Source: Cyathus striatus
Lineage: Eukaryota > Basidiomycota > Agaricomycetes > Agaricales > Nidulariaceae
Direction of reading: 5' to 3'
NCBI GenBank assembly: GCA_025738555.1
Contig: JAOVFP010000005.1
Span: 4,774,001 to 4,838,000 of the forward strand
Length of the DNA: 64,000 nt
The translations under genes and the position numbers were made by a program. Below the pieces are notes generated by a model. That model ran no database searches. It was given only the letters and a program-made list of their open reading frames with translations, and was not told the DNA's origin. Positions 1 to 10,400 of the stretch are shown piece by piece (positions within the stretch are counted from its first letter, which is position 1; the number at the start of each line of letters is the position of its first letter).

Positions 1-61
1 TATTCGTTTAAGAGTTCGTCACAAGTCGCTCTACGGAGATAATTGTAAATATTTCATCCCG

Positions 62-1721
62 TTTAGCGACTATGAGGATCGTACCTTGCATCGTCAAACT
101 CCTCTAGTCCATTCTCAAACATGCGTTCCTTCTTGTACTGTTCGAGAAATGCATTCCGTCTTTTAAGTCTGTCAAATTGGTCCAGCATACGTTTAAACAG
201 CTGCTTTCCATTTTAGTTGTGGTGTATCTTTTTGTAAGATTGCCTTACCGATGCGATACTCGTATGATTTGCAAGCATTAAGCCGCTGACGCGATGGTTT
301 GTCACTACGTACGGAGATCTTCTCGTCAAAGCAACCTGGATAGATGCAGGGCCCCAAGGAATGAAATTGGCAAGCTGACGTTCTCGAATCCGAAGCAGGG
401 ATTGATGTACCTGTAAAACAGTAAACCTTCTATTCGATATGTACAGTCTCCGGATAAGGTTACACACATCGGTGGGATCCACATCACCTTGAATAATATT
501 CAAAATAGAAATATAGCATGCTGTTTTGCTAGGTGTTGTGGACACCATTCGATTTTTTGGTTGGAGCAGTCGTCGCATTACATCTAAGACAGTCGTCCTG
601 CGGATTGGCTTTGCCTAGAATTTTGTTCAGAGAATGATCATAGCTAGATGTCAAGAAACACATACCTTGTCAATCTGGTCACTCGTAAAGGGAGTGTACG
701 ACGTCATCAGAAAGTGACACCTAGGTGTTGGTATCAAAGAGGCGATAATTCCTACCAAATCATTGTTCATGTATCCCGGATAACGTAGCGTTTGGGTGCT
801 GGCTGCCATTACAGTAGATACCTAAGTAATCAGTAAAAAAATGTCTTTTCACCAGCACAGCAAAGTATCTTACAAGTTGGTTGGTCTGGTCAAAAGATGG
901 CGTTTGAACATGAAGGCGATCGGCAGATATCCGCGCAAGAGCTCCGTTATCAAGAACGACAACGGAATCCGCATGATTGACAAGACGTTTAAGAGTTAAT
1001 ATAGAGTTATATGGTTGTACAACAACGTCGCCCTCTTGAGCATTGGGGAATACGCTGTAGGTTTGAATCAGTTTCTTTGGAAACTTATCGTTCAATCGCT
1101 CCAATAGAAAGGATCCAAGACCAGAACCGGTGCCGCCCGCTATCGAATGCATAAGCATGAATCCCTGTAATACAATATTTGTTTAGAACATGGCAAATTA
1201 TAGCATGGACGAACCTCCAAAGAATCACTGCCCTCAGCCTCACGATCGATCATTTCCATGACTTCTTCATATATGCGCTCTCCGGCAGAATATCCCTGAG
1301 CCCAGTTGTTTCCGGCTCCGCCTCCGTCTTTTGATACAAATATGTTTTCTGGGTTGTATAGATTGGCATACGGGGATGTGAGGATGTTATTTATGACCTC
1401 AAGTGTATTGGCATCAGTAAAGGAAGCATCTCTCAGACAAATATATGGAACTCACTCTAGGTTCTAAGTCGACAAGGATTGCTCGAGGTATATAGTGCTC
1501 GTCATCGGCCTGATAGAAAAAAACATCTTTCCGATCTCCACCCTCTGTTGCCCATTCCTCTAATATTCCTTCTTTACTAATACCATGTTCAGCACAGAGG
1601 CGTTGCCAGTAAACAGATCCCACTGTAAAGTATCTTTAGTGGTAATGGCAGTCGTAATTTCTGAGCGCCCACTTTGATTGCCGCATTGTCCGAGCTGAAC
1701 TGTAACAATTTCACGAGGCAT
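62..1721 (-). CDS. gamma-tubulin
   Basis: Gamma-tubulin caps minus ends and nucleates microtubules as part of the gamma-tubulin complex at spindle pole bodies. The N-terminus reads [16 protein letters not shown], then a 49-nt intron (GTGGGC...TTTACAG), then [16 protein letters not shown], which is the gamma-type tubulin start. The GTP-binding tubulin signature GGTGSGLGS lies in the middle (about 1095-1130), and the C-terminus [20 protein letters not shown] is also typical. The last codons spell RYDPHSR before a TAA at 62-64. About seven short introns join without frame problems, for example [11 protein letters not shown] and DK|AKPIRR. The length, about 430-450 residues, is normal for the family. 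The start at 1721 is the first ATG and matches the universal MPREI start. Identification is secure; individual exon borders are inferred. Confidence 0.96.
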
Positions 1722-1806
1722 TAACAGCTGGATTCAAAGTGCTTGCGAGTGTCCTTTGTTAGCAATAATATAAGTAGTGGAACTTTGAATGACTATCGCT
1801 TGAGAG

Positions 1807-1812
1807 ACGCGT
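1807..1812. promoter_or_regulatory. ACGCGT MluI cell-cycle box
   Basis: A palindromic ACGCGT lies 86 bp upstream of the gamma-tubulin start codon. MBF-type regulators of fungi bind this hexamer in G1/S genes. The match is exact, but one hexamer is weak evidence on its own. Confidence 0.35.
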
Positions 1813-1904
1813 TGAATCGTTAAACGTCGCGACTGGTCACATGATACAGTCACAGGCATAGCTATGACACCACAGAACTCCACTATTAATACTTACTGAT
1901 GTTA

Positions 1905-1922
1905 CAAAGTAAGCTTACTTTG
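1905..1922. repeat. 18-bp perfect palindrome
   Basis: CAAAGTAAGCTTACTTTG reads the same on both strands. It lies about 185 bp upstream of the gamma-tubulin ATG and contains the AAGTAAG/CTTACTT core seen upstream of other genes in the window. It could be a site for a dimeric regulator; no function is shown. Confidence 0.6.
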
Positions 1923-2101
1923 AAGGATACATACTGTACTGAAGTAGATAAGATCCCTGGCATCATCATACTGCTAGTATTACAAAAAACAACATATTAA
2001 TTCTTTAACTCATGTTACAAAATCCACTTCAAAACATAAGTAAAAATAACCCGACTAGCTAACGTTAGTGGGAATGAAAGCAACAGACACAACTTTAGAG
2101 G

Positions 2102-4487
2102 TTAAAAAGCGAAGGGAATTGCCGATAGCAAGGCACCAAATGAAAGCACAAGCGACAATTGCACATGGGGTATAATGGCACGGGTTGAGGAAGAAGGGAG
2201 CGGATCAGCCTTTCCGCCGTCTGCTGCCGTAGTGGATAATGCGGTACCACAGAGTCCTGATCCAGCAAGGTGATCACTTGGAACAAGGATTACTGGGACT
2301 CCGCCTTTGGTATATTGAGCTTCAACCATTCCATTCGCACCGACTGCCCATTGCTGGCAGGTAAGAATGCTGTATGAAGAGGTGGTTACAATATAACTCT
2401 TTAACATAGGTGGGGCACACATACTTAGTGGTTGCCGTACTGGCATCGTAAGGTGTGGTTACAGTTACTTGAGTGCCATTCTGGGGCTTGATGAAGATTG
2501 GCGAAGTTAGAAGCATTTTTTGGCCAGTACGAAATGAACCTACAGGGGAGCCAATGTTTGTAACAATGGAGATGACTGAACCTTTCATAACACCTAAACC
2601 ATAGGGACTGGACGTTAATATACGGGTTTCGGACTTTAGCCAATCAGTAGTGTTGACAAGGAAGTTACGAAGCTATAATACGGCAAGTTTAGTTATTGAA
2701 GATAAATATCATAATGACACATCCCGTACTTGGTTGAGTGTCGTGATCAAGTCGTACGCATACGTTTTCTCGTAGCCAGATGTCCAAAGAGGTTCTCGGT
2801 TGTACTGAGGTTCGGTAAGAACACACTGATTTTTATACAACTATTTTCTGGGCCTTACCGGATCACCACTGCCGTTGAAATACTGTTCTTGACCATAGTA
2901 TACAATGGGAATACCATCCATCATGAAGTTGAGTGTCATTGCGTTGCTGTAAGTAGGATTAATTTTAATTCCATGCCAAGTCAGTGTTAACGTACTACAT
3001 GCTTTGGGGGTCAACGGATTGATTATGCCAACGAGGTAGGTCTTGGTTCTCCAAGAAATTTCCCAGTAATCCGATATCCTAAAAGGAGGTAAGATTTCGT
3101 AGTTTGAGTAGCAAAATGTGGCATACAGTATATTTAGACTTGGACTGCTCTAAGACATCCACAACGGCGCTTGTATTTCCGTCTCCCGGAATCTGGAATG
3201 CAGCCATGAGAGCGCTGTACATCGGATAGTTGAGAACCGAGTCAAGAGCCTGAGGGCCTTGGTATTGTGCAATTGAACTGCAATTTGGTAAGACGAAAGG
3301 AGTTGGGCGGTAAGGGAAAGCTTACTCTACATCAATGCCACCAAATACTTCACCCATACAAAAAACGCCGGCTTTTTCGCAAAAATTGGGCCAAAAGTCC
3401 ATTTGTACATGCCTATGAAGAACGGTATGAGAATTCCGTTCCTTGTTCCTTTCCTTAGTGTAATACGTACTTGGCGGCTTTAATGGTCAGGGGATGTGAG
3501 TAGCATGTAAGTGAAGTAGATCGTTTTACGTACCATCAATACGCAGGCCATCAATATCATATTCCTCGACCAAATTTTGAATCCATTCGCCATACTGAGA
3601 AACGACGGTAGGGTTCTGGGTATTGAGATCGGGGAGTGGGACCTTCTCGTCGCCTAACCAACAATTCTGTTCACTGGTGGTGTTGCCCCATTGGATGGGG
3701 CAGTAGGGGTGATAGAACGACTAAACACGATTGAGCATATGCGGCATGAAATGGAAGAAATTCAAGATAATACTGACGGCGTTCTTGAACATGTAGCTGG
3801 AGTAGTCTGGCGTCGTTGAAGTGGACATTACGTTGTTCACGACAACATCAACCATGAGGTACCTGAAATTAAGGGGGGAAAGATTAGCAATTAGGTAGAA
3901 TTGATTACGGGGATAAGGACATGTTTCTACGGTGTAACTCTGCGGAGAGAGCTTTGAGGTCGTCTGAAGTGCCAAAACGATCGTTGAGCTTGGTCACGTC
4001 AGCTATCCAATAGCCGTGGTATGGGTCGCCATAGGCGGTCCGTGGGCCCTCATAATTTTGGCTGACGGGGCTAATCCACACTGCGGAAAAACGAGTCAAG
4101 GAGAAGAGCGAACAAGAGACGAAGGCGAATACGGACCAGCAGTGAAGCCGGCATTTTGGATGTAGTCGAGGTTCTCGCGGACGCTAGGGGGTGAGTAAGA
4201 AACGCGATGACAGGGGAGCAATCGGGCTGGCGGCTCACGTGTTCCAGGTGCCGCCGCACCAAGTCTGGTTGGCGGGGTTGCAAGCAGTGGGATCAGCACC
4301 CTGGGGCAAGGCAAAACGGTCGGTGATTAATCTCGGTGACGAATTAGGAAATAGCAGTGAAATGAAGGAGGGAGAAGTACTGGTAGATTGAACGGCCGCG
4401 CCATTGCTCTGCAGTGGCGGCAAATACGGGAGGAAGGGCAGAGAGGAGGAGGAGGAGGAGGAGGAGAGGGGCTTGAAAGATGTGCAT
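2102..4487 (-). CDS. GPI-anchored GH13 alpha-amylase family protein, 4-alpha-glucanotransferase type
   Basis: This is a secreted GH13 enzyme on alpha-1,4-glucans. The N-terminus MHIFQAP plus a run of leucines is a signal peptide ending near PVFA; mature TAEQWRGRSIYQ then LITDRFALPQG follows fungal alpha-amylase. Conserved regions after splicing are: region I DVVVNN (about 3830-3850; fungal amylases have DVVANH, so His is replaced by Asn), region II GLRIDAAKH (catalytic Asp), region III GEVFGG (catalytic Glu), and region IV FLENQD (catalytic Asp kept, but ENHD is the amylase norm, so His is replaced by Gln). The carboxyl end has a Ser/Thr-rich stretch followed by about 20 hydrophobic residues ending IPFAF, a GPI-attachment signal. 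In Aspergillus, GPI-anchored amylase homologues with Asn in region I (AgtA type) act as 4-alpha-glucanotransferases on cell-wall alpha-glucan. I infer the same here. The gene is divergent from a sugar transporter. A plain alpha-amylase is the alternative. Confidence 0.9.
4445..4466. repeat. GGA trinucleotide microsatellite coding poly-Leu
   Basis: About seven GGA units on the plus strand read CTC (Leu) on the coding strand. They make the hydrophobic core of the signal peptide of the GH13 enzyme. Slippage here would change signal-peptide length without changing frame. Confidence 0.75.
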
Positions 4488-5128
4488 GGGGGTCGGGAAG
4501 GAGAGTGGGGCAAAGAGCGGGAGGGGAGAAAAAGAGTGGACGGGGGAAGGGAGAGTGGGAGGGCAGACGAGGAGTGTGATCGGAATAAAAGAAGGAGAGT
4601 GGTACATAAGGGAAGTCGGCCACCCAGCATCCCGTTGCCTCTTGCTTAGCCTGGCATCCACCCACCAAGCGAGCTTCCTCTTCCATTTTCCGAATCCCCG
4701 CGTCGGTCCCTGTCTCGCATCCTGGCCCTCCTAAGTCCCATCCGAGTCCAGCGTCGCTGTCGTTGACCGTGCTTTCGTCAGCATCATCCAGAGTCCCTTA
4801 TAAGTTGAATACTCTCTCAAGTACATAGGCATCACGCATTGAAACGCAGCCAAGTGATGGCAAACATTGCATAATGATAGATCGTCGTCTGGCGGTCTGC
4901 CTGGAAGTCGACGGAACTATGTAGGACTAGAAATTTTGAGCAGTTCACGTCGGAACAGGGTGTCACCTGACCCTTCCCCGGGGTTTCCCCACAACTCACG
5001 TCCAATCGCTGATTGCCCCGCGGAGAGTCCAGAAGATCCACCAGGGTCAACGTCCCACGCGGTCACGTCTCTCCGTATTCCACATCTTCAACAGTCGCAA
5101 TTGTCAATAATCTCCTTCTTCACCCCAC
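4488..5128. promoter_or_regulatory. divergent promoter between glucanotransferase and sugar transporter
   Basis: The 641 bp between two opposite start codons must serve both genes. It is purine-rich on the plus strand near the GH13 gene (4488-4580). It contains a GC-box cluster and a CCAAT box at 4976-5021. Shared carbon regulation of an alpha-glucan enzyme and a sugar porter is inferred from this arrangement. Confidence 0.6.
4976..5021. promoter_or_regulatory. cluster of CreA/Mig1-like boxes with CCAAT
   Basis: CCCCGGGG (4976-4983, a box on each strand), CCCCAC (4987-4992) and CCCCGC (5016-5021) all fit the CreA/Mig1 consensus SYGGRG on one or both strands. A CCAAT box sits between them at 5002-5006. 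Four GC boxes in 46 bp is unusual in this roughly 46-48% GC region. Catabolite repression of the flanking genes is an inference. Confidence 0.45.
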
Positions 5129-7046
5129 ATGCTACCTTCCAAGAATATCAACGGCGCCGCCTTCACCAACTATGGCTGGTTCTCTTGCCTCTGCGTTCTC
5201 CTCATGGCTTTTCAGGTTCTTCTCACTTCATCTTTCTTTTCCTTCAAGTTCTCTCTCATCCCGCCTATCTGTCTGTAGTATGGCTACCACATTTCTGTCC
5301 TCAACCAGATACAATCCGTTTTAACCTGTAATAATCTCGACACGAACGTCTTCTCCGCCTACCGCCTGCCTTCCTGCATACCCATGTCAACAGCCACGTT
5401 CTCTTTCGTCACCTCTATATTCACCGTCGGTGGCCTTGTCGGAAGTGCAGTCGCCAACCTCGTTATGGATCGCCGTGGACGCAAGGGCGCAACAAGGATA
5501 TGTGCTTTTTTCATTGCTGCCGGCACGGCCATAATGGGTGTTGGTATCTCTGTGCCTACATTTACTATTGGCAGGTGACCACGCAAAGTTCTTCTCCGTA
5601 AAATGTTGTATTGCTAATGCTACTACAAGATTCCTCGTCGGCATCGGCTGTGGCATTGGCATATGCGTAGGCCCCGTCTACCTTGCCGAAATAGCACCTT
5701 CCAAAATCAGCGGCAATGTCGGTACGCCGTGTTATTCACGCTTGCGAGAGATTATTTATTCTACAGCATCCTTCCTCCGTTAGGTGTCTTGACGCAGCTA
5801 GGCATTGTCCTAGGCATTATGTTCACTCAGGTGGCAGGACTGCGCTTCGCCACCCCCACCGAATGGCGCATTGTATTATTTATCTCTTGCGTCCTCGCCC
5901 TCATACAGATCCTCGCAAGCACCTCTGCTGCGGAGTCTCCTGCGTGGCTTGGTAGCAAAGGACATGCAGATGAAAGGAGGGTAGTGGCCAATTTATTGTG
6001 GGGTGCTGCCGCTTCTGCACCAGCGGCATGTACATCACTTCCTTTCCCGGCTGGGTGTGATGATTGATAGTTGGCTCACATTGATAGCTCAGGATGCAGA
6101 GGCTCCTCTTCTTGACGAAGCTGAACAACGTCTTAATGAAGCTCGCGAGACCCCTGTGACAGTTCCGCAGCTATTCACTTCTACAGATCTAAGAAAGCCC
6201 CTCCTGATCGTCTCGATTGCCATGCTTTCACAGCAAGTTTCCGGTATTAATGCAGGTCCGCTTTATCATCTTATCTGGTGGAGCGTCGCTGAGCCCCGCG
6301 CAACATAGTCTTATACTACAGCAACAGCATTCTCTCGAAATCGTTGCCAGACCTCGGGCCTTACGTCTCGCTTGGAATCACAATCGTCAATGTCATTATG
6401 ACATTTCCGCCAATCTTGTTGATTGAGGTATGAGCATTGATAATACACTCATTAAAGGATGATCTACGTTAACACAATGGTAGCGAATGGGACGAAGAAC
6501 GTTGTTATCCATTTCTACGTTTGGTGCTCTCGGTTCTTTGCTTGCCGTTGGCTTTGGCCTCAACTCTGGTTTTGCCGTTCTTTCTAGCATAGCAACACTC
6601 ACATTCGTAACGTGCGTTCACAATTGTCGTTGACGCAATAATTCCGATTCTTATAAGATATCCATTTTCAGTTCTTTTGCTATTGGTCTCGGACCCATCC
6701 CGTTTGTTATGATACCAGAAGTATCACCTCCCCATGTACGGCTCAGAATTCGTGCAAACATCTGCTTGGCTTCACTGACACGAACCTACAAACTAGGCGG
6801 TCTCTGCGATGTCTTCAGTGGCCCTTTGCCTCAATTGTAATGAATAATATTTTTACCACTCGCGATATTCATCATTAACTTCCTTTTCTCGCAGGGATTG
6901 CTAATTTCTTTGTCGGCCTCACTTTCCTCCCCCTGCAAAAAACTTTGTCCGGTGGTGATGCCGAGAAAGAAGGAAGGGTGTTTTATGTGTTTGCGTGTGT
7001 GTTATTCACAACAACCTTCTTGCTATCGCGCTATTATAGGGGTTGA
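5129..7046 (+). CDS. MFS sugar transporter
   Basis: This is a major-facilitator sugar porter of about 490 residues in the plasma (or vacuolar) membrane. Exon 1 starts at ATG 5129 and runs to CAG 5215; the 63-bp intron 5216-5278 joins it to YGYHISVLNQIQSVLTC, the usual first transmembrane segment. The family loop signature follows as VMDRRGRKGA. Helix 4/5 GIGCGIGICVGPVYLAEIAP carries the PVYLAEIAP hallmark, then QQVSGINA, then LIERMGRR (second RxGRR loop), then PFVMIPEVSPPH and a terminal segment ending LLSRYYRG. All junctions stay in frame with short GT-AG introns. An alternative ATG at 5172 is in another frame and is not supported. The substrate (glucose, maltose or other) cannot be read from the sequence. 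Its head-to-head position with the alpha-glucan enzyme suggests carbohydrate uptake. Confidence 0.93.
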
Positions 7047-7444
7047 ATTGTTTTCTATTCATCTAATTCAGATGTGTAATTACACTATTCTGGTTTTCTA
7101 TAAATATCATTGAAATATTATAAGTACGGGGATTCAGATTTGGAACCGATAAGTAAAGTGGTTAAGGGTGAAGTACTTCACGGTAATGTAGAGGTTGCTA
7201 AGTTGAAAGGTACACGTACCTGCATATTTAGGTCGGAGTTTAAATATTATAGCGGAGTGCAAATATAGGGTGAGCGCTGGATTGGGGTTGGAAGAGGGCA
7301 GACTGCCACTCTGCACATTGACAACTCCGTGTTGGAGGCGGCCGTCCCTTTTTTACACAGTAACTCTTCATACATTTATTCAAAACGGCGACAGGACCTG
7401 GTAGCGCTTCCCGCCGCTCGGTGACCCCATCCAGGTCGTCCCAC
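7047..7444. other. intergenic: transporter 3' end / Not1 promoter
   Basis: A 398-bp AT-rich gap. It holds a 14-bp perfect palindrome GTGAAGTACTTCAC (7168-7181) and a TAAGTA near 7118. I see no coding exon with family resemblance and no RNA gene. Confidence 0.5.
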
Positions 7445-10400
7445 ATGGACAACTCGCCGACAACCAACATTCACACAATAGTCAAGGCGCAGATTGTTTT
7501 TCTACTTTCTACTCTGACGGAGGAGAATTTTGAAAGGAATCAAATAGAGATACGCTCGGTGCGTTTTTACAACTTTCCTTGACATGAATTAATTCCGAAC
7601 ATTCCTGCTATATAGCTCTCTGAGCAACACGGAATTGATACCTACCTCCACTTCATACGACGCCTCATTGTACATTCGCATGCCCGTCTTGCCTCTGTGA
7701 CCCCCCCTCCTTCATTTGATGCATCAGCAAACCTCACTTTCCGACTACTAGTTCAAGAGACTCAACGCCTTGCCAGAGACCCTGTACTCGCAGACAGGTT
7801 TCGGGACGGATTGACAGGGAGAAGGAGAAACATTTCGCAACTTCGATCTTTTACGATTTTCTGATCGAATTGGACTACGTCCCCTTGAGCGATTCATTCT
7901 GGCCTCATCAATTATCTCTGCCTCCACCAGAAAAGAGCTCGCTATACAAGCAACAAACATTATTCGTTCCGAGTTCGACACTGCTGTCCTTGCCTTCTGC
8001 CACACCCCTGCCTTTGAAACTTCCGACATTCCTCCTGATCGTGCTGGAAAGATATTGACCAACCTCCTCTCCGATCCCCCTACTGATGCCCCGCTACTCG
8101 AGGCTTCGCAACGCCAGGCTCTAATTATTGCTGCTCAAACAAAATACGGAAAGGACACTATAGCGCCTGTCCTTCGTCGCATCTTGAGCAAATTGAGGTA
8201 AGTCGGAAACTTCTAGGAGCTGCTAAAGTCTCAACATTGGATACAGTCTTCCAACCGGGACAACAGTTGTTCAGGCCCTTACTCAGCTTGGGTCTGAGAT
8301 CACAAGCGATACGGAGGCTGTCCTTGCAATTTTAGAACGATTTGGAATGTCAGAAACTAATCCTCCTCGTGATCCTCAAGTTCTCGAATTTTTTTCCACT
8401 TTGGCCCGTCTTGCTGTTGAAGGAGCTGCCTTGTTTGATGTGGGCGCCCTAGTACGGGCACTCAATACCTTCGTAAGTTGGGTTCAATATTGCAACTAGT
8501 ATGTTGACTCACTTGATATACAGCGGGTTAAGATCAACTGGGCAGCCGTTATCAAATCATTTGACTGGCCAGATCGACACGGTGTAGATACAGCAACTCT
8601 AAAACTTCTCATCGCCATCCTTCTTAATACTCCTCGTGATTCAGAGCCGCATGCCGTAACTGGTTTTTGGGAACCATGGTCAAATCCTCTCTACCAACTC
8701 CGCCTCCTCGACGCTCTTCTTTCGCTGCCAGCTGACACATTCAATTTCGTTCAGTTACCAGGTCACAGGATTGTCACTGTTGACGACGTTTCCATTGCTA
8801 GTCCGACTATAAAATCGCTTGCAGCCAACGTTCAAGGACATACATGGAACTCACTTGAATTATTTCAAGTGCTGGTTCGCCTTGCTGGCTCAGATTCACT
8901 TGAAATAAGGACGTGCGTGCGAGAGATGCTCGACAAAGCAATTAAAATCAGTGCAGAGCTTGTCCATATGGGTTTATTGCAAGTACCGGTGAGTGTTCAA
9001 TGGCATTTAGCAATAGTGTTTACTGACCATGTGCAAGGATTCTACGTGGAACGAAATTCGTATGGAATACACGCGCAAGTTACTAGCTATGTTCCTTGCG
9101 GGCCATCCAAACCACCAGCTTGTCTTTATGAGAATATGGCAAATTGAACCATCTTACCTTACTGATGCATTCCGAGACTTTTATGATGAAAATCCGCTGA
9201 ATATCACTCGAATTCTGGACGTAGCACAAGACTTGAAGGTGTGTTTACTGTTTATTGCTGGCTGTGATTGTTCGCTTGACCCTTTCCCTAGATATTGGAG
9301 GCCTTGTTGGAGGTTCGTCCGTTTACCTTCGCCCTCGATGTTGCAGCTTTGGCATCACGTCGCGAGTACTTGAACCTTGATAAGTGGTTGGCAGATCACG
9401 TCGCAAGTAACGGTTCTGAATTTTTAAGATCTGTTATTCATTTCCTTGAACAAAAAATGGAAAGTGAAAAGGCGGCGCGATTGTCCGATCCGGCGGTTGA
9501 AAACCGGACAATGTCCCTCAGTCCTCATACAATTACAATCATTCTACGTGTTCTACGTAACAGGTACGTTACACGTAATATTTTGCTCACACGAGATCTA
9601 AATGGTGTTCGTCAGCTCCAACCTTCTTTCACAAGAAGATATTGGACCTTGCCTAGAAGTTCGGAATACTTGCCTCCAGATTCATCCTCGTCTTATGAGT
9701 CTCATTCCTGGTTCAGACGTAGAGCCAGGTCTGACTGTGGTCTCCTATCCCAACGATATCGAGTCGGAAGTCGATGGCATATATAAACAAATGTACGATG
9801 AACACACATCAATTGACGAAGTGATAGCTATGCTGCAGCGTCACAAAGAATCAACTAACCCAAGGGATCATGAAATATTTGCCTGCATGATACACTTCCT
9901 ATTCGACGAGTACAAATTTTTCCAGTCGTATTATCCTGCTCGCGAACTAGCAATGACGGGATACTTATTCGGATCGCTTATTCGTCACCAACTTATCGAT
10001 TACATTCCACTTGGTATCGCTATTCGATACGTTCTCGATGCCCTCAACTGCCCTCCAGAAACGAATCTCTTTAAATTCGGGATTCAAGCCTTGGGTCGCT
10101 TTGATTTCAGACTCGGAGAATGGCCTTTACTTTGCGAAGCTCTCCTTCGGATTCCGCATCTTGCTGAGGCTAGGTCGGATCTTATTACCAGTATCCAGCG
10201 AGGACTGGCATCTGCCGGGGAAAACAGAAGTACCATACAGAATGGGTCTGGAGCAATTGAACCACTTCCAATATTTACTTCAATTCAACCAGACAAGATC
10301 GAATCTGTTCTGGAACCACCTTCGGAAGAGCTGTCCGATCGTATTCTTTTCATCGTTAATAACCTAGCACCAAATAACTTCGACTCCAAACTGGCAGATA

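Larger units (their letters stand above)
1722..2101. promoter_or_regulatory. gamma-tubulin upstream region / amylase 3' region
   Basis: This is a 380-bp gap between two minus-strand genes. It should hold the gamma-tubulin promoter and the 3' UTR of the upstream amylase-like gene. Visible elements are an ACGCGT (MluI cell-cycle box, MBF-type) at 1807-1812, a CG-rich GTCGCGAC at 1826-1833, and an 18-bp perfect palindrome at 1905-1922. The functional assignments are inference from motif only. Confidence 0.5.

Noticed and set aside
4235..4686. Overlapping long open frames on both strands near the GH13 signal peptide
   Set aside because: They arise from the purine/pyrimidine-rich repeat; only the frame leading into TAEQWRGRSIYQ belongs to a family.
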